Below, one piece after another: positions 26,390 through 33,928 of a stretch of DNA of 64,000 bases (positions are counted from its first letter, which is position 1; each line of letters starts with the position of its first letter). This DNA comes from Tengunoibacter tsumagoiensis. Lineage in GTDB: Bacteria > Chloroflexota > Ktedonobacteria > Ktedonobacterales > Ktedonobacteraceae. The notes below the pieces were generated by a model. That model was not told the DNA's origin, searched no databases, and worked only from the letters and a program-made list of their open reading frames with translations. The DNA lies in NCBI RefSeq assembly GCF_003967535.1, contig NZ_BIFR01000002.1, positions 2,294,001 to 2,358,000 on the forward strand, written 5' to 3'. The translations under genes were made by a program, and so were the position numbers.

Positions 26390-26435
26390 ACACAGACTCC
26401 CCTCTCTTCAGTATTGAAAAGAGGGGAGTCTGTGT
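26390..26435. terminator. Perfect 16-bp hairpin downstream of the SPFH gene
   Basis: ACACAGACTCCCCTCT pairs perfectly with its complement across a 14-base loop. It lies between the right end of the insertion sequence and the tandem repeats, about 130 bp beyond the SPFH stop. No T-run follows on either strand, so termination is likely but not certain. Confidence 0.55.
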
Positions 26436-26454
26436 AATCTTGAGCTGGCTTATA

Positions 26455-26534
26455 CCACTATTTTACGATTATTCTTTCTGCTAACCACTATTTTACGATT
26501 ATTCTTTCTGCTAACCACTATTTTACGATTATTT
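26455..26534. repeat. 30-bp tandem direct repeat, 2.7 copies
   Basis: The unit begins CCACTATTTTACGATTATTC and continues TTTCTGCTAA. Copies at 26455-26484 and 26485-26514 are identical; a partial third runs to about 26534. It is AT-rich, lies just after the SPFH stop, and has no spacers between units. Confidence 0.9.
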
Positions 26535-26565
26535 CTCTCTGGTATGAGAGCGACTCATTCTTTCG

Positions 26566-27348
26566 TTATTTTGTTGGAAGCTGAATAAATGGCACTCCAT
26601 CTGTTGCGCTCGGCAATTTGCCATCCCATTTTTGAATTGCTAAGAATTGCAGGTACTCAGGCGTAAGACTGCCAGAATCTTTGAGCGCTTTCTGTGCGTC
26701 AGCCTGACCCTGAGCCTGAATCAAAGCTGTCTGCGCTTCAATCTGAGCCTTCTCCTTGTTTTGTTCGGCAATAGTTTTTTGCTCAATTGCGGCATTGAAT
26801 TCTTGTGAGAAGGAGAAGTTCACAATATTCAGATCATCCATAATGATGTCATACTTGCCAAGGCGATTCTTCAGTTCAGTATAGGCAATCTGTTTGACTT
26901 CCTCGCGTTTCCCAATTAAATCGGACGCAGTAAATTGCGAGGTGGTCGATTTAAAGGCCTCCTGTGCAGCAGGGGCGATGATCCGATCGACATAATCAGC
27001 ACCTATATTTTGATAGACATCAACAGCCTTCTCCCCTCTTAAATGATAGTTAAGGGCAATCGTAGATGTGACCTGTTGTAAGTCTTTCGAAGCAGCCAGG
27101 GCCTCAACCTGCTCCTTTTGGGTTCTAGTCTCCATAGAATAGACGCTTTCCACAAAAGGTAGTTTGAGAATAAAGCCCGGCGTTACCACACGATTGACAG
27201 CACCAAACTTTGTCACAACTCCAACATGACCAGCATCGACGGTGGTCCAGACGCCAATGCCTGGAAGGAGGGCAAAAAAAGCGAAGATTGCTCCCAAAAA
27301 GATGAGGATACTTGCTAATCTATGTCTTTGAATAACATTTCTAATCAT
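26566..27348 (-). CDS. SPFH/prohibitin-family membrane protein
   Basis: 260 aa. A single N-terminal membrane helix (ILIFLGAIFAFFALLPGIGV) is followed by the SPFH (band 7) domain: VDAGHVGVVTKFGAVNRVVTPGFILKLPF, KDLQQVTSTIALNYHL, YDIIMDDLNIVNFSFSQEFNAAIE. A charged coiled-coil tail (KTIAEQNKEKAQIEAQTALIQAQGQADAQ) serves oligomerisation. Prohibitin-like proteins form membrane rings that organise microdomains and act with FtsH-type proteases. AAGGAG precedes ATG 27348. It stands alone, with the small membrane-protein gene upstream on the same strand. Confidence 0.93.
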   Translation of the reverse strand: MIRNVIQRHRLASILIFLGAIFAFFALLPGIGVWTTVDAGHVGVVTKFGAVNRVVTPGFILKLPFVESVYSMETRTQKEQVEALAASKDLQQVTSTIALNYHLRGEKAVDVYQNIGADYVDRIIAPAAQEAFKSTTSQFTASDLIGKREEVKQIAYTELKNRLGKYDIIMDDLNIVNFSFSQEFNAAIEQKTIAEQNKEKAQIEAQTALIQAQGQADAQKALKDSGSLTPEYLQFLAIQKWDGKLPSATDGVPFIQLPTK

Positions 27349-27626
27349 TACATCCTTCTCCTTTTCAATGCATAAATGTACGTATAATCACCATTGCATA
27401 CAAAATCATGGATATACACATGATGGATATTGCAGTTAAAAACATCAACGATTTTAGACACAACTACTACGTGTCACAGCAGTAGCTCATTGCTTCTAAA
27501 GTACGGTAACAATCTTCCTTCAATAGGTAAGACGTCACTTTTTTACCAAAGTAAAATGAGCCTTCTCTTGATGCACACCCAACTTTTCTTGACAGAGCAT
27601 CCATTTCATGGGGCCAAATGTGCAGG

Positions 27627-27968
27627 CTACTTCATAAACACATTCACCAGCAACAAAACGCCACTAAAAAAGAACATAAGAGCTGTTGCCGCCGCCAACC
27701 AGGGATCGCGATAACGGCGATATCCATGAAGACGAACACTAACAATAGCAAACGTAAACAGGCAACCCATGATAAAAGTGAGTCCGGCCATCCAGCTAGC
27801 ATATTCTTTCTGTCTAAAAGAGGGCTGAAAGAGGAGGAATATCAACACCATCACAGCATCACCACCAAACAATAACCAGCGAAAAGTAAGGATCGGATGA
27901 CGATAAATCGAGCGTCTCAACATTTTTAAAGGGGAGGCAACAAAATCAAGCAGTAATTCCCAGAACAT
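27627..27968 (-). CDS. Small polytopic membrane protein, unknown function
   Basis: 113 aa from ATG 27968, preferred because AAAGGGA lies 8 bases upstream. Three membrane helices are visible (LTFRWLLFGGDAVMVLIFLLF, WMAGLTFIMGCLFTFAIVSV, WLAAATALMFFFSGVLLLVNVF), linked by basic loops including RLHGYRRYRDPW. No family was recognised. It diverges from the TetR gene at 28308, so the regulator may control it. Confidence 0.75.
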   Translation of the reverse strand: MFWELLLDFVASPLKMLRRSIYRHPILTFRWLLFGGDAVMVLIFLLFQPSFRQKEYASWMAGLTFIMGCLFTFAIVSVRLHGYRRYRDPWLAAATALMFFFSGVLLLVNVFMK

Positions 27969-28187
27969 AGCAGTATCCCTTTCAGTTATGCTAAGGATTA
28001 CAAGCAACTAAATACGCGATCTACTTGCTACACTCATCATAAAAAAGTAGCTAATTCAGGGATAGTACAAAAAACTTTCTTCACACTTATATTACCATAA
28101 AATGGCTTGATCTTGCCAGGACTTTTAAACATAATCACTCGTTTATTGTACTGCTTTATCCTGTCATCTTTGCATCTCGCGACACCC

Positions 28188-28216
28188 TTGACAGTTTATT
28201 GACTTTGACGTAAAAT
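28188..28216 (+). promoter_or_regulatory. Promoter of the first tetR gene
   Basis: TTGACA (28188-28193), 17-bp spacer, TAAAAT (28211-28216), about 90 bp before ATG 28308. Confidence 0.75.
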
Positions 28217-28217
28217 A

Positions 28218-28233
28218 ATGACCAATAAGTCAT
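28218..28233. promoter_or_regulatory. Candidate TetR operator ATGAC-N6-GTCAT
   Basis: A perfect 5-bp inverted repeat with 6-bp spacing lies two bases after the -10 box of tetR. A TGAC-N6-GTCA site sits at the same place at the other tetR gene (52856-52869). Confidence 0.6.
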
Positions 28234-28307
28234 ATTCTTACCATCAATTCAACCAAAGTAGCAGCCAGCCATGAATCAGCATTGCAGAAGATGAGAGAGG
28301 TACAATA

Positions 28308-28937
28308 ATGCAAGAGGCATATGTCGCACAATCGCTAAAAGAGAAGCATCGTCAGGAGCGAGAGATGTTGATTTTGGAAAAGGCTGAAGAGGTTTTCCTG
28401 GAAAAAGGCTACTATGACACCTCGATGGAAGAGATTGCTGCGCGGGTAGGCATTGCAAAAGGCACCATTTACCTGCACTTTGCACGTAAAGATGATCTGG
28501 TTGTCGCAATTATCCAAAGGGACCTGGAAATATTTTTAAATACCATTGATGCCCAGATAGCACTGGTACCCACTGCACGCGAAAAACTAGAAGTATTTAT
28601 CCGTGCCATCTATAGCGGACTTTTCAGTAAACATACATATCTACTCTCCAATATGTATAATGCAATCGATATTAAGAGGATGATAGAAGAGAAACAGGGC
28701 TGTCTGCGTGGCCTCTGGGAAGGACTTTCATCACGCGTGACTTACTTACTTGATGAAGGCAAAGAGTGGGGAGAATTTGATAAGCAGATTTCAACTATAA
28801 CGATGCTGAGAGCTTTTTTTGCCCTCTTTACACCACGGAGCTATATTCACATTTATAAGCAAGAGAATCCCGAAGAAATCGTTACCTCACTCATCCATAT
28901 ATACTTCCGTGGTATTGCAGCTCCATCTCCTTGCTGA
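28308..28937 (+). CDS. TetR/AcrR-family transcriptional regulator
   Basis: 209 aa. The N-terminal helix-turn-helix is classic: ILEKAEEVFLEKGYYDTSMEEIAARVGIAKGTIYLHFARKDDLV split as helix, turn and recognition helix (SMEEIAARVG, KGTIYLHF). The C-terminal 140 residues form the variable helical ligand-binding domain. It probably represses its own promoter through the palindrome at 28218-28233 and perhaps the divergent small membrane-protein gene. Its DNA-binding domain is strikingly like that of the second TetR protein (52935-53567). Ligand unknown. Confidence 0.92.
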   Translation: MQEAYVAQSLKEKHRQEREMLILEKAEEVFLEKGYYDTSMEEIAARVGIAKGTIYLHFARKDDLVVAIIQRDLEIFLNTIDAQIALVPTAREKLEVFIRAIYSGLFSKHTYLLSNMYNAIDIKRMIEEKQGCLRGLWEGLSSRVTYLLDEGKEWGEFDKQISTITMLRAFFALFTPRSYIHIYKQENPEEIVTSLIHIYFRGIAAPSPC

Positions 28938-28961
28938 TAAAGGCACCTCTCCATTTTGTAT

Positions 28962-29005
28962 AAAAAAAGAAGATGAACACTTCTATAAATGAAGCATCCA
29001 TCTTC
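28962..29005 (-). terminator. Intrinsic terminator of the second BldC-like gene
   Basis: A 15-bp stem with three G-T pairs (28969-28983 with 28991-29005) is followed on the minus strand by seven T residues. It starts 22 bp after the stop and also separates the tetR gene from it. Confidence 0.88.
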
Positions 29006-29026
29006 TTCAATGCAAAAAAGAAGATT

Positions 29027-29230
29027 TTAAGCGTGTGTGACTTCCTGATTAATAGTTTCACCCAACATTTTATCAAGGGTCTCACGTTTAATACGATAAG
29101 CCTGACGCTCGTTGAGATGAGGTAATACGACTGCATCAAGCACGCCGAGCTTTACCCAACGGCGGACGGTTGTTCCATCAACGCGCAGAATATCAGCAAC
29201 TTCGGCAACGGTCAATAATTCACTGCTCAT
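29027..29230 (-). CDS. BldC/excisionase-type one-domain DNA-binding protein (copy 2)
   Basis: 67 aa, paralogue of the protein at 17348-17542: most residues of the helix-turn-helix and wing are identical (LLTVxEVADILRVDxTTVRRWVK, VVLPHxNxRQAYRIKRETL with few changes), while the C-termini differ. AAAGGAG precedes ATG 29230. It is a single-gene unit with a strong terminator. The role would be cooperative binding to direct repeats; whether the two paralogues share targets is unknown. Confidence 0.9.
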   Translation of the reverse strand: MSSELLTVAEVADILRVDGTTVRRWVKLGVLDAVVLPHLNERQAYRIKRETLDKMLGETINQEVTHA

Positions 29231-29666
29231 AAAATATATACTCCTTTAGAGATAAACTAATCAGATGGCACCATTCTAGAAAGAATCTGCCTACCCACAG
29301 AAATTCCAGTAGAACTATCCATGGATGTTTTTGTACTTCTCTATGTAATACGATTTAGAGATCGAGCTAGATACATTATTAATATTTAGTACTATAATCA
29401 TACTTCATTACCTTCATCAAAATAATCAGACAAAAATAAATTGATAATCAGAGAAGTTCCTCCCTCGGTCTTCTTATACGCATAGAAAAATTCTCATATT
29501 AGATAAAGATTTATCGCTTTTTTTAGCAAGCGCAAGAGGAACAAATTTTTTATAGGAAACACATAATAGTGTAGTTAGGTACAGAATAGCATAAGGTCGT
29601 GACTCTTTTGCTCTATGGCTGCCTGGTGCTAATGGAATGGATAGAAAGGAAGAAATAGCAGGGTGC
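29231..29666. other. Intergenic region, 436 bp
   Basis: AT-rich, between the start of the BldC-like copy 2 and the stop of the DtxR-type gene, both on the minus strand. A TAGAAT box near 29275 lacks a good -35. No other feature recognised. Confidence 0.45.
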
Positions 29667-30428
29667 CTAGTCTACGCTATTCTGCTCTGATGGCTGTTTG
29701 TGGGGAGTTGAAGAGAAAGGAGAAGAGGATTCGGTACTGAGCAGGCGAACTAATACATGCTGCATCACCGATCCACCTACAGAATAAAAAGAATCAGCTA
29801 TACTAAGGGTGTAAACATCACCATATGGAGCAACACTTTCCACTCGAACGAGGGCACCTGGGATTAATCCTAATGAAGTGAGATAACGCAAAAGTTCCGG
29901 GTCATCATCATTGACGCGCTGGACAACAGCTTGTAGTCCAAGCGGCAATTGCGATAATGGCTGCGTTGGTGTAACAACAACGACACCTTTTTTGCTTGGT
30001 ATAGGGTCACCATGTGGGTCTTCTGTTGGATGCCCTAACATCTCATCCATGCGATCTTCAAAAGCCTCTGAAATAGCATGCTCCAATTGTTCGGCTTCTG
30101 CATCTACCTTATCTAAGGGAAAGCCCATAAATTTGACGAGGAAAAGCTCTAACAGTCGATGATGCCGTACTAATTCCGCAGCAGCTAACTCTCCATCGGT
30201 CGTCAATGCTACCCCATAATAGGGAGTATGCACGACATAGCCATGTTCAGCCAACCACTTAAACAATTGTGTAATTGTTGCATCGCTCAATTGTCCGGTT
30301 GGCTCCAGGGCTTGTAGCCGCTCGCGCACACCCTTTGTCGTAATACGCTCACCGCGCTCGTGGAGTTTATAACAAAGTTTAAGACAATCAACTGCACGAA
30401 TAGGCAATGTGCGTAATTCAGGTGACAT
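29667..30428 (-). CDS. DtxR/MntR-family metal-dependent transcriptional regulator
   Basis: 253 aa from ATG 30428, set by GAGGAG 6 bases upstream. It has an N-terminal winged helix (ITTKGVRERLQALEPTGQLSDATITQLFKWLAEHGYV), a dimerisation/metal-binding region with RHHRLLELFLVKFMG, EAEQLEHAISEAFEDRMDEML and HPTEDPHGDPIP, and a C-terminal FeoA/SH3-like domain (LPLGLQAVVQRV to SVGGSVMQHVLVRLL). Layout and length fit the three-domain iron/manganese regulators such as IdeR/DtxR, which repress uptake genes when metal-loaded. A palindrome overlapping its own -35 suggests autoregulation. No metal transporter gene lies adjacent. Confidence 0.9.
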   Translation of the reverse strand: MSPELRTLPIRAVDCLKLCYKLHERGERITTKGVRERLQALEPTGQLSDATITQLFKWLAEHGYVVHTPYYGVALTTDGELAAAELVRHHRLLELFLVKFMGFPLDKVDAEAEQLEHAISEAFEDRMDEMLGHPTEDPHGDPIPSKKGVVVVTPTQPLSQLPLGLQAVVQRVNDDDPELLRYLTSLGLIPGALVRVESVAPYGDVYTLSIADSFYSVGGSVMQHVLVRLLSTESSSPFSSTPHKQPSEQNSVD

Positions 30429-30481
30429 AACTGACTCCTCATTCAACTAATAAATCGGGGCTTTGCTACCTCTAAAAATTA

Positions 30482-30510
30482 ATTATCATAAATCGTGACA
30501 GGTGTGTCAA
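30482..30510 (-). promoter_or_regulatory. Promoter and palindromic operator of the DtxR-type gene
   Basis: On the minus strand TTGACA (30510-30505), 17-bp spacer, GATAAT (30487-30482). The palindrome TGACA-GGTG-TGTCA (30496-30509) overlaps the -35, suiting repression by a dimer, possibly the DtxR-type protein itself. Confidence 0.7.
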
Positions 30511-31202
30511 CCCTGAATGAGAAGGGATTGCAATGAAGAGGTGAAAAGGGGTCGCAGATTTATTGGAGAGTCAGGTTGGAGAACAAGAAACACCAGCAAA
30601 AGCATCTTCCTATTAACATCTCTCTTCACGCATATTCTTGATGGCAAAACTTCCTATCTTGCTCTCTGTCGAATGGCTGCCTCTAGAGATCTGCCTTTAC
30701 TGGAGTCAATGCTCTGCGACCCATCCTTAGTATAGTAGAGATACGGCATGAATTGGTGTCGAAAAGATCAACAATATCTCAAGATCTTGTTAAGATGCAA
30801 GATCTCAGCAAGATCCGCGCAACGAATTGCTGGCTACAACGATTATCTTAATTGAGTGACCTATTTCTAATTAGCATGATCATCAACGACCCTCATCAAA
30901 CCGATCGTTTGCTTCATTGATATGAAGCGGCTAATTGCTATACGGCAGACTCCTTCTTGTTCTCTAGCTCGTCTGCTATTGCAGGTTCATGTATGACTAT
31001 GCTTTACAGCTGGCAGGCAATGAGAGAACAAGAGGGGATCACTCCTGTCCTATTGCATGCTCTTTCCTCTCAATACCCTTTGCAGCTTGCTAACAAAAAG
31101 GTTGTCAATGGGCTTCCAGCGCCATTTTATACCTGACTTAAATCACTTATGATATAGGCCCCCGTCGCTCAAGCGTGGCCTTATTTCTCTAGTTTGACAG
31201 TT

Positions 31203-31233
31203 AAGGGCTTCAAAACACTGCTTTGAAGCCCTT
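31203..31233 (+). terminator. Perfect 12-bp hairpin in the gene-poor region
   Basis: AAGGGCTTCAAA pairs with TTTGAAGCCCTT across a 7-base loop. ATT follows, not a long T-run. No gene directly upstream uses it, so it could end an unannotated short transcript. Confidence 0.45.
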
Positions 31234-31864
31234 ATTGAAAGAATATCACATCTATTATTCTCCAGATGATAAGGCTCGCTACCCAGACGCCGAGATACAG
31301 TCGATTATGAGTGAAAAGTGGTTGCATATCCATGCTCTTTTCCTGGAACCTACTATGAAAAGCTTCGCGAGGTGTGAGACGTGGAGTAACATGCAAGATT
31401 CTTCTATCTTACGTGATCCTCCCTGATTCAGGCAAGATATTTTGCAGTGGAAAATCCTGCAAAAAAGAACTTACCAGTAAAAGTCGATACGTTCCTTTTT
31501 TGCATTGCCACCATACAAAGTTCTAGTCCGAAAAAAAAATGCTTCAGTACAGTTGCCAAAAAGCAAATGACACCCTTACTGATACAAAGACTTGATTTTT
31601 CCACTCGGATAGTGTACTGTATATTATGTACATTCTTTCTATAACTTCCTGCTTGCTTGCTATTTTTGAAAGAAGGTACAATCTAATGCACTGATCACAT
31701 TTTAACCAGATGCATTGTTGACGGACATATTGATATTCATCAACCAACCCTCCCATCTACTCTACCCGAGGCATCCAGGCGTATACATGCCTTCATGGAA
31801 GATATGGGTCAAAGGTTCATTGAGAATAGCTAAATACGTTGCCAGCCAGACGAGGAGCACCCAT

Positions 31865-32365
31865 ATGCAAAAAGTTTCTCTGCGCAAGGTGAAAGCCCCA
31901 GCTAGCTATCTACAAGACAACGTAGAAGAGGTTCTACACTTCTCATTACAAGGGCTTTTGCCAGCAGGTCATACCCTGGCCTTAAATACGACCATAGGCA
32001 CGCTCTCTCACCTCACCATTAAACAGGACCGACCACACATGCTGGTAGAACAGCAGTTTACAACCAGCGAGATCTGTGTCCTGCTCCCCCTTCTAGAGGC
32101 CTATCCTTACTATTGTCCCTATGAAATACTACTTGCTAGCTTTAATATGGGGCGCGTGAGCGAGAGCGCAGTCGCTCGCAGCCGCCAAAGACTACAAGAA
32201 GCTCTTGAGGCTGGTGTCTGGGATCAGGAGATGCGACCAGTGCGCAATGTTCTTTCCCGTACAAGGCTTAAGACACGCGCATTTGGAATTGAGATCTCAT
32301 CAATCTTAGAGACTGGCTACATTTTAATGTTTATGCCAAACAAATATCGCCAGGATCCAGAGTAG
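31865..32365 (+). CDS. Winged-helix (OmpR/PhoB C-terminal-like) DNA-binding protein
   Basis: 166 aa from ATG 31865, chosen because GAGGAG stands 8 bases upstream; the frame is open from 31715 without signals. Residues of about 65-150 look like a trans_reg_C winged helix: TTSEICVLLPLLEAYPYYCPYEILLASF, then VSESAVARSRQRLQEALEAGVW as recognition region, and IEISSILETGYILMF as the wing hairpin ending in the usual G-Y. The N-terminal 60 residues are beta-like and unassigned; there is no receiver domain. A transcription factor role is inferred. It has no close neighbours. Confidence 0.72.
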   Translation: MQKVSLRKVKAPASYLQDNVEEVLHFSLQGLLPAGHTLALNTTIGTLSHLTIKQDRPHMLVEQQFTTSEICVLLPLLEAYPYYCPYEILLASFNMGRVSESAVARSRQRLQEALEAGVWDQEMRPVRNVLSRTRLKTRAFGIEISSILETGYILMFMPNKYRQDPE

Positions 32366-33116
32366 CAGCCATACTTCTTTCAGCAATCTTTTTCTTATGA
32401 TTATCTTCTCTCCAGCAGAGAAATAATCAGATGGGACTTGCTGCCCTTCAATACCAGACTTCACACCCATTATCTCTGCTTACGCTCTCGTGACTGCATC
32501 TTCACTAGTATATGCTTCAAAACAGATGAGAGGGTATGACGTACTTGAAGCTTAACACATTTCACACACTTTGTCCATCCTTGCAAGATTAATTTCGCGT
32601 AAAAATTGTTGTGCAATGTGCGACAAAGATAACAAATAGCAAACAACGTCAACCGAAATGTTATGATACGCTCGTATAAGAAATCGCGATATTCTTCAAC
32701 ATTGTTGAAAGATAGTATAAGAAAATTTCTTATACCGTCTTACTCATTTCTCATTTTCTTTTGTGGACAACCCTCTTACTCATCTGTCTTTATCTCCTGG
32801 TAATAGGTATTTTCACCTTACTCTTAGATGCTCCTATCTCTCGCTTCAAAGCGCCTGGGTAGCCCGATCAGGCCCATTTCTTACCCTCATGGTGCGTTCC
32901 TGCATATCCACATGAAGCGTCTTTCATTTCAAGATAACGATCAGAAGTTATCTGGGAGACTACCGCAAGTTCTTCAACATATACTCCTTACAGTTACTGT
33001 GTTTGTAGAAGCAACGCATTGCTTGATCTATGATCGCTCATTTTGTTGAGAGTGTTCTCAGTAAAAACACTATCTAGATACCTTGTAACTGCGTTGGGTC
33101 AACAGTTTTGTAAAGG
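32366..33116. other. Intergenic region, 751 bp
   Basis: No gene recognised; a 73-codon frame at 32828-33049 has no support. It contains an imperfect hairpin just after the winged-helix gene (about 32398-32430, no T-run) and the 21-bp palindrome at 32715-32735. Confidence 0.5.
32715..32735. promoter_or_regulatory. Perfect 21-bp palindrome
   Basis: GTATAAGAAA and TTTCTTATAC flank one central base. A related half-site GTATAAGAAAT lies about 40 bp upstream. It is a candidate operator upstream of the 33117 operon. Confidence 0.5.
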
Positions 33117-33911
33117 ATGGATCTTGTGGGCTACGAAACTGTACCATCGTCTCACGTTCCTAAAACGCGTCCAAAAAGTTCTTCTGGTTATTCTGTGAAT
33201 GGGCAAAAAAGCTTATCACGCGCAGCTAAACCAAAATCTGTGCCAAGAAAACAAGTAAAACTGTTGATGCGAACAATACAGTCATATGAGGGAACGCCTT
33301 CTCAATCCTGGTTGCGTGCTGGACATTCCTCTTATCAGAAGAGCCAACAGGTTCTTCGTCGCCAACAGACGGTTGCGGCACTCAGGATTCTGTTTGGGGT
33401 GCTCTGGGCCTGGGATGCCTGGCAAAAATGGCAGTCGCCTTTTGTTGCACATGTGGCCCGCTATCTAACTGAGGAAGCCTACTATGCATCCCCATTCTTT
33501 CGTAGCTGGCTTACCTTCTGGGGATCGATTGGAAGGGCACAACCTTCTGGTTTTGCGTACAGTCTGGCTATTGGCGAAGCATGTATTGCTTTTGGATTGA
33601 TGAGTGGGACGTTGACCAATCTTACCTGTTGCACAGGCATTCTCTTTACACTTGCAGGCTGGTCAACACTCAATCTATTTGGCGGGCTCATTGGGAATAG
33701 TGGCAATGACCCTGGGATTATCCTTGTGTATCTGCTGGCTCTCCTGGGCCTCCTGGTAAGCAATGCCGGCAAGACATGGGGAACCGATCGTTATCTTCAC
33801 GGTCTGCTAGGGCAATGGAATTTTCTAGCGTCTCACGCTAAGCTTCCATTTCAGATCTCTACACCAGCAGATCAGACGGTGAGCAATCGCTTGCCACAAC
33901 GTTTGCGTTGA
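33117..33911 (+). CDS. DoxX-like membrane protein
   Basis: 264 aa. The first 80 residues are polar, Lys/Ser-rich and probably disordered. Four membrane helices follow, with LRILFGVLWAWDAWQKWQSPF and FAYSLAIGEACIAFGLMSGTL as in DoxX/DoxD-type proteins (thiosulfate:quinone oxidoreductase-like). Members of this superfamily often serve redox processes, but many have unknown roles. AAAGG abuts ATG 33117 too closely; a GTG three codons later (33126) has better spacing and may be the real start. The next gene begins 18 bp after the stop. Confidence 0.72.
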   Translation: MDLVGYETVPSSHVPKTRPKSSSGYSVNGQKSLSRAAKPKSVPRKQVKLLMRTIQSYEGTPSQSWLRAGHSSYQKSQQVLRRQQTVAALRILFGVLWAWDAWQKWQSPFVAHVARYLTEEAYYASPFFRSWLTFWGSIGRAQPSGFAYSLAIGEACIAFGLMSGTLTNLTCCTGILFTLAGWSTLNLFGGLIGNSGNDPGIILVYLLALLGLLVSNAGKTWGTDRYLHGLLGQWNFLASHAKLPFQISTPADQTVSNRLPQRLR

Positions 33912-33928
33912 GTTCAAGAGGAGCAGTT

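Larger units (their letters stand above)
27969..28307. other. Divergent intergenic region, 339 bp
   Basis: It contains the tetR promoter and its candidate operator (separate entries). The promoter of the small membrane-protein gene was not identified. Confidence 0.5.
30429..31864. other. Gene-poor region, 1436 bp
   Basis: No convincing gene. Frames of 72 and 67 codons (30517-30735, 31223-31426) have no ribosome site, codon character or protein features. Contents seen: the DtxR-type promoter (30482-30510), a cluster of CAAGATC/AAGATC words near 30778-30815, and a perfect 12-bp hairpin (31203-31233). A decayed gene is possible but was not identifiable. Confidence 0.5.

Noticed and set aside
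26455..26534. CRISPR-like 30-bp repeats
   Set aside because: Units abut directly with no spacers; a plain tandem repeat. The same applies to 48652-48728.
30517..30735. 72-codon plus-strand frame
   Set aside because: Starts inside the DtxR-type upstream region without signals; no conserved-looking features. The 67-codon frame at 31223-31426 overlaps a hairpin and was rejected too.
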